Below are positions 8,564-17,380 of a stretch of 64,000 nucleotides of DNA, one piece after another (the stretch's first letter is position 1; each line of letters opens with the position of its first letter). The notes under the pieces were generated by a model. That model made no database searches, was not told the DNA's origin, and worked only from the letters and a program-made list of their open reading frames with translations. The DNA lies in contig JAHDLC010000027.1 of NCBI GenBank assembly GCA_018436595.1, forward strand, positions 28,939-92,938. The letters run 5' to 3'. The position numbers were made by a program, and so were the translations under genes. Source of the stretch: Synergistaceae bacterium. Lineage in GTDB: Bacteria > Synergistota > Synergistia > Synergistales > Aminobacteriaceae.

Positions 8564-8593
8564 CCCTCCCCGTTTGTCGGGGAGGGCTTTTTT
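8564..8593 (+). terminator. Rho-independent terminator after the aminotransferase
   Basis: A 9-bp GC stem (CCCTCCCCG / CGGGGAGGG) with a 5-nt loop is followed by C and six T, 24 nt after the stop codon. Confidence 0.9.
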
Positions 8594-8663
8594 ATGGTAG
8601 CATTCCGGAAGAAAAAAAGTGCCGTCGCTGTATTGACGATCTACAGGAAAGAGGGAATGAAAC

Positions 8664-10808
8664 ATGCTCAAAGTCAAGGAAGCCATGCCGAAGGACGTGG
8701 GCCGGTGCATCGCCCGGATGGCGCCTGAGGATATCCGGGAACTGGAACTGTCCGAGGGCCAGATTATCGAAATAGAGGGGAAAAAAGTCACAGCCGCACG
8801 GCTTCTTTCCTGCGATTCCGAAATGTCCGAGGGAGGGGGACGGGGATTCCTCCAGATCGACGGCATCACCAGGGACAACGCCCAGGTCGGCATCGACGAC
8901 AAGGTCACCGTCCGGAAGGCCGACCACCATTTCGCGGGGAGCATCACCCTCAGGCCCCTCACATCCACAGCCCTTCTTGAAAAAGAGCGGGACGCGGTGT
9001 ATATCCGGTCCCTCCTCGAGGGAATGGCCGTCAGGAAGGACGACCGGGTGCGGACCAACCTTTTCGGCACGAGAATCTGCGACTTCAGGGTCATGGACAC
9101 CACCCCCGACGGAACGGTCATCATCAGCAAGTCAACCTACGTGAACGTGGAAAAGCAGCCTGAAATAGAGAAAAAGGCCAGGATCTCCTACGAGGACATC
9201 GGCGGCCTCGGTCCCCAGATCCAGCGCATCCGGGAGATGATCGAGCTTCCTCTCCGTTTTCCCCAGGTCTTCGACCGGCTCGGCGTGCAGCCTCCCAAGG
9301 GTGTTCTCCTCTACGGCCCCCCGGGAACGGGAAAGACGGTGATCGCCAGGGCGGTAGCCGCTGAGACCGATGTTTACTTCACCCACATCTCGGGACCGGA
9401 GGTCATAGGAAAATTCTACGGCGAGAGCGAGGAGAGGCTGCGGAATGTCTTCGAGGATGCCCAGGCCCATGCTCCTTCCATCATTTTCATCGACGAGATC
9501 GACGCCATAGCCCCGAAACGGGAAGACATGGGCGGCGAAAAGCAGGTGGAACGGCGGGTCGTGGCCCAGCTCCTGGCCCTCATGGACGGCCTCGAGTCCA
9601 GGGGACAGATCGTGGTCATCGGTGCGACGAATATCCCCAACACCCTCGATCCGGCCCTCCGGAGACCAGGACGGTTCGACAGGGAAATCTCCATCCCCAT
9701 TCCCGACAGGAAGGGACGGCATGAAATCCTGACCATCCACACCCGGGGGATGCCCCTGGCGGCCGACGTGGATCTCAAGAAGGTGGCCGAAATGACCCAC
9801 GGCTACGTGGGAGCCGACCTGGAAGCCCTCGCAAAGGAAGCTGCCATGGCAAGCCTCAGGGAACTTCTTCCGGAGATCGACATGGAGATGGAGGACATCC
9901 CCTACGACCGCCTCCTTGCCATGGACGTTCGGATGGACCATTTTCTCGAGGCCTTCAAGGAAGTGGAGCCCTCGGCCATACGGGAAGTCTTCGTTGAGGT
10001 TCCCGACGTTACCTGGAGAGATATCGGAGGCCTGGACGAGATCAAGGAAGAGCTTCGTGACGCGGTCCAGTGGCCTCTCCAGCACGGTGACATCTTCGAG
10101 AAGTTCGACATCACGCCGCCCAAGGGAATCATGCTCCACGGCGTCTCCGGAACGGGTAAAACCCTTTTGGCGAAGGCCCTGGCCCGGGAAAGCGGAGTGA
10201 ATTTCATTTCCGTGAAGGGCCCCTCTCTCATGTCAAAATACGTGGGTGAAAGCGAACGGGCCATCCGGGACGTTTTCAGGACAGCTAAGCAGGCTTCCCC
10301 TTCCATTCTGTATTTTGACGAGATCGAGTCGCTGGTGCCGGTGCGGGGCAAGGAAAGCGGCAGCGGGGCGAGTTTCACGGAACGGGTGATCAGCCAGTTT
10401 CTCGCGGAAATGAGCGGCATCGAGGAGCTCAAGGGTGTGGTGGTTCTTGCCACGACAAACCGGCTCGACCTTGTGGACCCCTCTCTGCTTTCAGGAGGCC
10501 GGTTCGATCTGATTCTCGAACTGCCCCGTCCTGATGCCCAGGCAAGGGAGAAAATTTTCGAAATCCACCTGCGAAAAAAACCCCTGTCCTCCGAGGTCCG
10601 CATCGCGACACTGGCCCGGCTTACCGACGGCAGAACAGGAGGCGATATCGCCTTCGTTTGCAGGAAGGCCGCCATGCTCGCCGTGAGAGACCATCTGAAA
10701 ACAGGAGGAGACGGGGAGCTCCTCATGGAATGGCACCACTTCGAATCAGCCCTCAGGGAACTCAAGGAGCTGCCTTCTGTCTGCAGGCAGAACGAGGGAA
10801 CCAAATAG
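8664..10808 (+). CDS. Cdc48/p97-type AAA+ ATPase with two ATPase domains
   Basis: The 714-residue protein has an N-terminal double-psi/Cdc48-N region (1-165) and two AAA modules. D1 has GPPGTGKT at 218-225 and Walker B IIFIDEIDAI. D2 has the variant Walker A GVSGTGKT near residue 495 and Walker B ILYFDEIESL. Each module has the GRFD arginine-finger region, with GGRFD in D2. Archaeal and eukaryotic relatives are hexameric unfoldases that extract or unfold proteins, often ahead of the proteasome or another protease. The ATG follows AGAGGGAA. It is a single-gene unit flanked by terminators. Cdc48 is uncommon in bacteria and may have come from archaea by transfer (inference). Confidence 0.93.
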   Translation: MLKVKEAMPKDVGRCIARMAPEDIRELELSEGQIIEIEGKKVTAARLLSCDSEMSEGGGRGFLQIDGITRDNAQVGIDDKVTVRKADHHFAGSITLRPLTSTALLEKERDAVYIRSLLEGMAVRKDDRVRTNLFGTRICDFRVMDTTPDGTVIISKSTYVNVEKQPEIEKKARISYEDIGGLGPQIQRIREMIELPLRFPQVFDRLGVQPPKGVLLYGPPGTGKTVIARAVAAETDVYFTHISGPEVIGKFYGESEERLRNVFEDAQAHAPSIIFIDEIDAIAPKREDMGGEKQVERRVVAQLLALMDGLESRGQIVVIGATNIPNTLDPALRRPGRFDREISIPIPDRKGRHEILTIHTRGMPLAADVDLKKVAEMTHGYVGADLEALAKEAAMASLRELLPEIDMEMEDIPYDRLLAMDVRMDHFLEAFKEVEPSAIREVFVEVPDVTWRDIGGLDEIKEELRDAVQWPLQHGDIFEKFDITPPKGIMLHGVSGTGKTLLAKALARESGVNFISVKGPSLMSKYVGESERAIRDVFRTAKQASPSILYFDEIESLVPVRGKESGSGASFTERVISQFLAEMSGIEELKGVVVLATTNRLDLVDPSLLSGGRFDLILELPRPDAQAREKIFEIHLRKKPLSSEVRIATLARLTDGRTGGDIAFVCRKAAMLAVRDHLKTGGDGELLMEWHHFESALRELKELPSVCRQNEGTK

Positions 10809-10817
10809 AAAAAAAGA

Positions 10818-10855
10818 AGGAGCCCCGTGCTATTCCTGCGGGGCCCCTGTTTTAT
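10818..10855 (+). terminator. Terminator after the Cdc48-type gene
   Basis: The stem AGGAGCCCCG / CGGGGCCCCT (one mismatch) with an 11-nt loop is followed by TGTTTTATTT. It overlaps the 3' end of the convergent transglycosylase gene. Confidence 0.75.
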
Positions 10856-12972
10856 TTCCCTCCGTCGTCCAGCAGAAGAGGGGCTTCATTATCTTCGTCC
10901 TCCGGATCCGGGCCATCGGCTGACGATTCAAGGTCGTCTCCGGGAACCTCTCCAGGGGCGGCCGGAACCGTTCCTCCCGATCCCGAAGTTCCGTACAGCG
11001 CCCTGTAAATGTGAAGGTTGGCCATCACTTTTCTGACATAGTCGTTGGTTTCCTCGAACCGGACCGATTCAATCCATTCATCCAGGGGTACGTCCTTTCT
11101 TCCGGCGAGCCAGCGTCTTGCCGAGCCGCCTCCTCCGTTGTACGCAGCCACGGACTGCTCCACGTTCCCGAAGGATTTCAGGAGACGGGCTATATGGGCC
11201 GTTCCGAGAACGATGTTCTGTCCGGCGTCGTAGATATTGTAATCCTTCATTTTCAGTGCTTTCGCTTCGCTCCGTGCCGTGGAGGGCATGAGCTGCATGA
11301 GCCCGGCGGCGCCCACCCAGCTTGTGGCATTGGGATTGAAGGCGCTTTCCTGCCGCATGATGGCCCATACCAGGTTTTCCTCCACCTTGAACCGCTCCGC
11401 AGCCTTTTTGACCTCTTCCAGAAAGGGCCGGGGATAGAGAAATTCCATTCCCTTCCTGAAGAACGAAGTCCCCCGGGTGATCTCTCCGGCCATGCGGCCC
11501 ATCGCCGAATATGCGGCCAGGTGGTCACCGCTCCACTCCGCCAGCCGGGCTGCGCGGAAGAGGGATTTGGCGTCGCCCCTTGCGAGCAGATTCCACCTCG
11601 CATAGGTGATGAACCCCCACCGTTCAAGGTCCGAGGGGCTGTCCTGCACCAGGTGGCGGGGAACGTCAGGAACGATGGACAGCTTGTCCCCTCCGCTGAG
11701 AAAAGCGTAGATGGAAAGGGGATGGTTTTTCCGTATCTTTTCAAGAGCCGCTGCCCTCTTTTCCTGCAGCTTCAGCCGTCCATACCCCTTTGCGAGCCAG
11801 TAGAGAACCCTTGGACGCCAGTTTCCGTCCATTCCTGAGGCGATGCTCTTTTCCCATATCTGCACCGCACCCTTGATGTCCCCGCTGTTCCACCGGTCCC
11901 ATCCACGGTTGTAGAGGATACGGGTGGTGAAGGCCGAATCCGGTATGAGGGCGATGACCTTTTCCTCGAGTTCCCGCTTTTCCTTTCCCGAAGCGTGGGT
12001 CGAGAGGGAATACAGGGCTCTCGCCTTTATCGCTCCCTCCCGGGAGGCTGCAACCTCCCTGAGCACTCTGAGGGCCCTGTCCTTCTGGGCTCTTCCTGCG
12101 AGGATGGAAATTCTCCGTATGGAGGATTCGGCATAGGAGGTGCCTTTCCGCGCCAGGTAACTCCAGAGCTCGAGGGCTTCACCGTATTTCTTCAGGCTAT
12201 AGAGGGAAAAGGCCCGGTAGTATCTCGCCTTTCTTCCGTTGCGGGACGCGAGGGGAACAGCCTTGAGGAGGGGGACGGCTTTCCCGTGCTGACCCCGAAG
12301 GTAAGCGGCATAACCGACTGCGAAATTCACGTCGGTCTTCCATGGTTTCGGCAGGGATTCCAGCACCTTCAAGGCGGCACTGTTCCTCGGGTGGATACCG
12401 AGAAGGTTCAGGGCATAGGCGGTCTTGTCTCCGGGCAGTCCCAGGAGGAGCGTGAGGGCGGTCGACTGCTGGGCAGTGTTTTCAGCGAGGCTGTACATGC
12501 GCTGAAGATACTTTTTTCTTGCTTCGGTGTCCTCTTGAGCTGTCAGCCGGTAAAGGGCATAGGCAACATAATAGGCCACGTCAGGGGATGCCGCAGGAAG
12601 AAACCTGGCGGCGGCCTTCTTCGCCTCATCCTTTCGGCCGGTTCTCTCCAGCCCGAGAATGATCATGAGGGTACCGTATGGCTTTACTGATTCCGGCCAG
12701 TGCGGGGCTGTTTTCTGAAGAAGTTCCAGCGACTCGGCCCATTTTCCGCGAAACCAGAGAGCGTTTGCAGCAAGAGAAAGCTCTCTCGGGGAAAGTGAGC
12801 CGCTTTTTTGCGCCAGCAGTGTATCCACACTTCTCCAGTCCCTGGCGGAAAAAAGTTCGTCCATGCCGGAAGCTGCCCCTGCCGGAAAAGCAGGGAGGAA
12901 GAAGACGATGATTAAAATACAGAGGACAGCGGGTGCTTTCAGCAATCCGGGCACCGGCATCACTCCTTTCAC
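10852..12972 (-). CDS. Soluble lytic murein transglycosylase (Slt70-like)
   Basis: The protein (about 700 residues) starts with a signal peptide (hydrophobic run ILIIVFFLPAFPAGAA). It continues with a long helical, TPR-like superhelix and ends with an SLT catalytic domain containing the essential Glu in MRQESAFNP and the GLMQLMPSTA motif. It cleaves the MurNAc-GlcNAc bond of peptidoglycan in the periplasm, forming 1,6-anhydroMurNAc. A C-terminal tail of ~45 residues is unusually acidic and proline-rich. The start is uncertain: GTG 12972 or ATG 12960, with a TATAAT element (12984-12989) only 12-24 bp upstream, implying a very short leader. Confidence 0.88.
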   Translation of the reverse strand: MKGVMPVPGLLKAPAVLCILIIVFFLPAFPAGAASGMDELFSARDWRSVDTLLAQKSGSLSPRELSLAANALWFRGKWAESLELLQKTAPHWPESVKPYGTLMIILGLERTGRKDEAKKAAARFLPAASPDVAYYVAYALYRLTAQEDTEARKKYLQRMYSLAENTAQQSTALTLLLGLPGDKTAYALNLLGIHPRNSAALKVLESLPKPWKTDVNFAVGYAAYLRGQHGKAVPLLKAVPLASRNGRKARYYRAFSLYSLKKYGEALELWSYLARKGTSYAESSIRRISILAGRAQKDRALRVLREVAASREGAIKARALYSLSTHASGKEKRELEEKVIALIPDSAFTTRILYNRGWDRWNSGDIKGAVQIWEKSIASGMDGNWRPRVLYWLAKGYGRLKLQEKRAAALEKIRKNHPLSIYAFLSGGDKLSIVPDVPRHLVQDSPSDLERWGFITYARWNLLARGDAKSLFRAARLAEWSGDHLAAYSAMGRMAGEITRGTSFFRKGMEFLYPRPFLEEVKKAAERFKVEENLVWAIMRQESAFNPNATSWVGAAGLMQLMPSTARSEAKALKMKDYNIYDAGQNIVLGTAHIARLLKSFGNVEQSVAAYNGGGGSARRWLAGRKDVPLDEWIESVRFEETNDYVRKVMANLHIYRALYGTSGSGGTVPAAPGEVPGDDLESSADGPDPEDEDNEAPLLLDDGGK

Positions 12973-12983
12973 ATTTTTCGGGG

Positions 12984-12989
12984 ATTATA
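12984..12989 (-). promoter_or_regulatory. -10 element upstream of the transglycosylase gene
   Basis: A perfect TATAAT on the minus strand lies immediately upstream of the gene and after the stop of the response-regulator gene. No good -35 hexamer is seen. It would give an mRNA with a 5' leader of about 5-17 nt. Confidence 0.45.
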
Positions 12990-13028
12990 GGGGAAGGGCG
13001 GGAATAAATCTCCGGTAAAACTCCCTAA

Positions 13029-13955
13029 TCAGAGGCAGACGGCGTTGCGTCCCTTCCTCTTCGCCCGGTAGAGAGCCTGGTCAGCCCCCATGAGCATTTC
13101 ATCAGGCCCGCTGGAGGAGGGGTTCCATTCACATATGCCAAGACTGGCGGTCACGGTAAAGGGAGTACCGCTCCCCTGCTGCGGCACAGGGAAAAAGGGT
13201 TTTTTTTCTATTACGGAACATACCCTTTCGCAGATCCTGAGAGCATCGTCACCTTTCAGGCCCGGAAAAACAAGAAGGAACTCCTCCCCGCCGTACCTGC
13301 CCACGAGGTCGTAGCTCCTCACCGCCGAGCGGATCCGGCGGGCCGACTCCGCCAGGACGGAATCGCCCGTCAGGTGGCCGTAACTGTCGTTGACCTCCTT
13401 GAAATGATCGAGGTCCAGAAGGGCGATGGCAAATGATTCCCCGGACCGCTCGGAACGGGCGAATTCACCCTCGAGGCCGTCAATGACAGCCCTCCTGTTG
13501 GGGAGGCCTGTGAGCGCATCGTAGAGGGCCGCCTTCCTGAGCTGTTCCTGGAGAAGCAGGATTCTTTCTCCGACCTTTATCCGCATCTGCAGTTCCTGGG
13601 AATCGAAGGGCTTTGTCACATAATCGTCCGCTCCCGCATCGAGGCCGGCAACGACGTTTTCCTTCTCCCCCTTGACGGTCAGCATGATGATGTACTGGTA
13701 CGGCCTTCCCTTTCGTGCCTCCTCGCCCATGCGGAGCCTCCGGCAGATCTCGGGCCCGCTCAGGCCCGGGAGCATCCAGTCAAGGATCGCAAGGAAGGGC
13801 GGATCTTCACCGTTCAGCACCGAAAGAGCTTCCACGCCGTCGGAAAGGGCTACAGTTTCGTACCCCCATTTTTCGAGCAGGGACTGCAGCATGAACAAAG
13901 ATGTCGCGTCATCTTCGGCAACAAGAATTTTCATAGGGTCATTCATCCTTTCCAT
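13029..13955 (-). CDS. Response regulator with GGDEF diguanylate cyclase output
   Basis: The protein has 308 residues. The N-terminal receiver domain carries the acidic pocket AEDD and phosphoacceptor Asp59 in LAILDWMLPG; Lys115 is in TKPFD. The C-terminal GGDEF domain contains an intact active site GGEEF (222-226) and the RxxD inhibitory site RSYD (213-216), so it should make c-di-GMP and be feedback-inhibited. It overlaps the 3' end of the hybrid kinase gene by 13 bp and is likely its phosphorylation target. ATG 13934 is an alternative start. The architecture is that of PleD/WspR-like regulators. Confidence 0.92.
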   Translation of the reverse strand: MERMNDPMKILVAEDDATSLFMLQSLLEKWGYETVALSDGVEALSVLNGEDPPFLAILDWMLPGLSGPEICRRLRMGEEARKGRPYQYIIMLTVKGEKENVVAGLDAGADDYVTKPFDSQELQMRIKVGERILLLQEQLRKAALYDALTGLPNRRAVIDGLEGEFARSERSGESFAIALLDLDHFKEVNDSYGHLTGDSVLAESARRIRSAVRSYDLVGRYGGEEFLLVFPGLKGDDALRICERVCSVIEKKPFFPVPQQGSGTPFTVTASLGICEWNPSSSGPDEMLMGADQALYRAKRKGRNAVCL

Positions 13956-16093
13956 TCTCCGGCGCTTTTTCGATGTTTGTCTTCACTGCCCAGAACTTCG
14001 GCAAGAAATCGTGTCCGGGCCGCAAAAACGTCCGGCATGAGGGCTCGGGCTTCCGACCCTTTGCCTGCGGCGGCGGCCTCTTCCACCGCTGCCGCTGCAG
14101 CCATGATTTCCCTGGATTCCACGTTCGCCGCCGCGCCCCGAAGGGTATGGGCCTTCATCCTCGCTTCGTCGAAATCACCCGACTGGATAAGGGCGGCAAG
14201 ATCCTCCGCAAGTTTCAGTGAATCCTCAACGAAAAGCATTATGGTCCTTTCGCAGAGTTTTTCATCTCCCCCCATGCGTTTGAGGAGAAGGTCCTTTCTG
14301 AAGATGCTCTTTTCATTCCCGCCGTCCCTGTCTGCATTCCGGAGATTTTCCACTCCGAGGCTTTTCAGAAGAAGTCTCGCGAGTTCCTCAGGGAGAACAG
14401 GCTTGCTGATGTAGTCCGTCATGCCCGCACTGAGATATTTTTCCCTGTCGGCGGGAAGGGTGTTGGCCGTCATGGCGGCTACGGGAACCTCCCGGTCCAG
14501 GACTGAGGACGAAGAATCCCTGATGGCAGCCACGGCTTCCAATCCATCCATCACCGGCATCTGGATATCCATAAGTACAAGATCGTACCTTCTCGATGAA
14601 AGTTTTTCAATGGCCACGGCACCATTTTCCGCAGTTTCTATCACAGGGACGCCCATTTTTTCGAGCAGCGAAACCGCCACCATCCTGCTTGTTTCGTTAT
14701 CCTCTACCACGAGCACCGAATACCCGGGAGGAAAACCTATTGCGGTTCCGGCAGCCCCATCCCTTTCGCGGGTCTTTCCGGGCAGGATCTTCAGGGGAAG
14801 GGAGAACCGGAAATGGGCTCCCTGCTCATCCTCAGGCTCGATGGATATCGTTCCTCCCATGCCCTCCACGAGTCGCTTCGAGATCACGAGGCCGAGACCG
14901 GTTCCGCCGTATTTTCTTGTAGTGGAGGGGTCCCCCTGGACAAAGGGGCGGAAGAGCCGGCCAGCCTGTTCTGCTGAAATGCCGATCCCCGTGTCCCGAA
15001 CATCCACCTTGAGGAGACACTGTCTCCCATCCCCGGGGAGAATGTCGCCGAGGACGGAAACCTCCCCCTTTGAAGTGAATTTCAGGGCATTCCCTATGAT
15101 ATTGCCGAAAACCTGGCGTATCCTGAGAGAATCTCCGGAAACAGCTGCAGGAACCTGTCCCGTGAGGTCCATCCTGAACCGGAGATTTTTCTGCCGTGCT
15201 CTCGGAAGAAAGCTGTCACGGATGCTGTTCCAGAATTCCGGAAAGTCAAAGGGGGCATCCTCGAAGCTGAGCTTTCCGGCCTCGATCCTTGAAAAGTCGA
15301 GGAGATCGTTGATAAGCCTGAGCAGTGACGATGATTCATCCCTGAGGATCCTGACCATGTCTGCCTGGCGGGAGTCGAGAGCGGTGTCTTCGAGCAGGCT
15401 CGCCATGCCGATAATTCCGTTCAGGGGGGGTCGTATTTCGTGGCTCACGTTGGCGAGAAAGGTATCTCTGGCCCTCATGGCCTCGGCAAGACTCCGCTCA
15501 GATTCTTCGAGCCGTTCGATTTTCTTGCTGAGCTCGCTGTTCAGGCCCCGGATCACAGTGTAAAGTTCTGCGTTCTGGAGCAGTCCGGCTGCCGTGCTGA
15601 GGACCACGGTGAGAAAGGCGAAGGAAAGGTCGAGAATGTCGGCGTCATCTTCTCCCAGGTATCCCATGAACATCCCCATCGTCCTGTTCTGGGTGGTCAT
15701 GGAATGAAGCAGAATCTGCCCCTTCCCATCGGTGGCTGTAACGATGACCGGCCTGTTCCTGTCCACGGCCCAGGCGAAAGTTCTGTCTTCAACGAGGGGA
15801 AGCATTTCCTTTTCGAAAAAGGATATGCCGGAGGGAGGATCGCAGAACTCAAGGGACATGTCGAGACCGTCATGGGAGAAGACGATAAAGGCCAGGGACT
15901 CAAAGGAAATGAAGGAACGAACCTTTCGCGCGCATTCCTCGAACAGGGAATGGAAGGAGAATTCCTCGTCCACTACCACGGAAAAACCGAGGGAATCCAC
16001 CGCCGATTCGAGAAGGCGTTTTGCCGCCTCCCGCTCCCTGGTAAGTATGGCCAGTCTTTCTTTCATCTTCTCCATGACATCTCCGCTCATCAT
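13943..16093 (-). CDS. Hybrid sensor histidine kinase (GAF-like sensor, HisKA, HATPase, REC, HPt)
   Basis: The start is taken as ATG 16093, 7 nt after the stop of the HDOD gene, giving 716 residues; ATG 16075 behind GGAG is a close alternative. The frame is open further upstream, but that part overlaps the HDOD gene. In order it has a GAF-like sensory region, a short coiled coil, HisKA with H-box NVSHEIRPPLNGI, HATPase with DTGIGI and GGTGLGL, a receiver with phosphoacceptor in LMDIQMPVMDG, and a C-terminal HPt domain with KAHTLRGAAANV. No membrane segment is visible, so the signal is probably cytoplasmic. The full phosphorelay is present in one chain. Confidence 0.9.
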   Translation of the reverse strand: MMSGDVMEKMKERLAILTREREAAKRLLESAVDSLGFSVVVDEEFSFHSLFEECARKVRSFISFESLAFIVFSHDGLDMSLEFCDPPSGISFFEKEMLPLVEDRTFAWAVDRNRPVIVTATDGKGQILLHSMTTQNRTMGMFMGYLGEDDADILDLSFAFLTVVLSTAAGLLQNAELYTVIRGLNSELSKKIERLEESERSLAEAMRARDTFLANVSHEIRPPLNGIIGMASLLEDTALDSRQADMVRILRDESSSLLRLINDLLDFSRIEAGKLSFEDAPFDFPEFWNSIRDSFLPRARQKNLRFRMDLTGQVPAAVSGDSLRIRQVFGNIIGNALKFTSKGEVSVLGDILPGDGRQCLLKVDVRDTGIGISAEQAGRLFRPFVQGDPSTTRKYGGTGLGLVISKRLVEGMGGTISIEPEDEQGAHFRFSLPLKILPGKTRERDGAAGTAIGFPPGYSVLVVEDNETSRMVAVSLLEKMGVPVIETAENGAVAIEKLSSRRYDLVLMDIQMPVMDGLEAVAAIRDSSSSVLDREVPVAAMTANTLPADREKYLSAGMTDYISKPVLPEELARLLLKSLGVENLRNADRDGGNEKSIFRKDLLLKRMGGDEKLCERTIMLFVEDSLKLAEDLAALIQSGDFDEARMKAHTLRGAAANVESREIMAAAAAVEEAAAAGKGSEARALMPDVFAARTRFLAEVLGSEDKHRKSAGEWKG

Positions 16094-16100
16094 TACAGCC

Positions 16101-17339
16101 TCAGGCAACAAGAAAAATGTGCATGATCTCCCGGATCTGCCGTTCGCCCTGGACAAGAACCGATTCAAGATCCCCTTCGTCGAGCCCGAGATAGTCCCAT
16201 ATTTCCGGCGCGACGGCGGAAAGATAGACCGATCCGCTGGTTCCAGCGCGGAGTCCGTTGGCGATGTAATCCGCGGCATGAACAAAGGCGGATTCCTCCG
16301 GAGCGTTTTCATCCAGTGGCGAATGGTGGTAGTCGCAGAGCTTCCTGATGCTTTCAGGGATGTTCCACTCTTCGAGAAGAACCTTTCCCACAGCGGCGTG
16401 GTCGAAGCCGAAAACCCTCTTTTCCGCGCGCCAGAGGGGAATCCGCTCAAAAAAGGAAAGCTCGAGGGCGTAGGTCATCTCCGCCGGCGTCTTGGTGTAA
16501 AGAATGATTCTTCCGAGGTCGTGCAGGAGTCCGGCGAGAAAAAAACGATCCTCGTTCCGGATCCTCCTCGAATAGGCCAATAGGCGGGAAAAAACGCCGC
16601 ATGCGATGGAGTGCTTCCAGAGGGATTTCATGTCAACGTATGCGGGCGGCACATGGCGGAACACCGTCATGGTGGAAACCGCAAGGGCGAGGGCCGTCAG
16701 TTCGTTCGCCCCGATGATGGCGATGGCCCTGGGAATGGACAGAATCGGGTTAGGGAAACCGTAAAAGGAGCTGTTCACCAGACGAAGAAGGCGGGCGGTA
16801 AGGCTGGGATCCTTGCTCACCACTTTAGCGATGGTGGTGGCTGAACTGATCGGAGAATTGATGACTTCCTGTATCTTGAAGTAGATATCCGGGAATGAAA
16901 CAAGCCGTACTTCGTTCTTTGCGAGGCCATAAGCTGAAAAAGTCCGCCCGAAGTGTCCCTCGGGAGGGCGCGGGAGCTGTTTCATTTCGGGAAGAGGTGC
17001 CGGAAGTTTGCCCGAAGCGATTTCTCCGGCGAATTTTCTCGTGCAGAATGACCGGATTCCCGCTGAAGCCGGCGTTTCGCCTTCCGCAGGCGGGAGGTAG
17101 GAATCCACAAAAGTCCCGGCCGACCTGAGAGCCTCTTCCCGGAGGTGCTCCTCCAGCGCTATTTCCGCATCCTCGGCTCCTTCCACTGACGCACCGGTGA
17201 CGCCCCATATCTTGAACATCCGGATATGGTTCTCTTTCAGAACAGAGCCTCTGCCCAGGATGAACCTCCCGTTTGGAGCCGACAGGTCTTCTTCGAGGAC
17301 CATCCCCTCCCGGAGATTGTTTACGCTCACCCTGCCCAT
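16101..17339 (-). CDS. HDOD-domain signalling protein
   Basis: About 412 residues from ATG 17339 (TTG 17360 is possible). After an N-terminal module of ~130 residues comes an HDOD domain with FPDIYFKIQEVINSP, DPSLTARLLRLVNSSFYG and LLHDLGRI. HDOD proteins are degenerate relatives of HD phosphohydrolases and act as scaffolds in signal transduction, often linked to motility or c-di-GMP. Its stop is 7 bp from the start of the hybrid kinase, followed by the GGDEF regulator, so the three form one signalling operon. Confidence 0.85.
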   Translation of the reverse strand: MGRVSVNNLREGMVLEEDLSAPNGRFILGRGSVLKENHIRMFKIWGVTGASVEGAEDAEIALEEHLREEALRSAGTFVDSYLPPAEGETPASAGIRSFCTRKFAGEIASGKLPAPLPEMKQLPRPPEGHFGRTFSAYGLAKNEVRLVSFPDIYFKIQEVINSPISSATTIAKVVSKDPSLTARLLRLVNSSFYGFPNPILSIPRAIAIIGANELTALALAVSTMTVFRHVPPAYVDMKSLWKHSIACGVFSRLLAYSRRIRNEDRFFLAGLLHDLGRIILYTKTPAEMTYALELSFFERIPLWRAEKRVFGFDHAAVGKVLLEEWNIPESIRKLCDYHHSPLDENAPEESAFVHAADYIANGLRAGTSGSVYLSAVAPEIWDYLGLDEGDLESVLVQGERQIREIMHIFLVA

Positions 17340-17380
17340 GAAAGGTCCGTTTCCTGCCAAGGAATATGCCGTCGTTTCAT

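Noticed and set aside
7718..9130. 470-residue minus-strand open frame across the aminotransferase and Cdc48 genes
   Set aside because: It crosses a strong terminator and is antisense to two well-supported genes; it is a by-product of GC-rich codon use.
16094..16450. N-terminal extension of the hybrid kinase
   Set aside because: The extra 119 residues overlap the HDOD coding sequence in another frame and have shadow-like composition.
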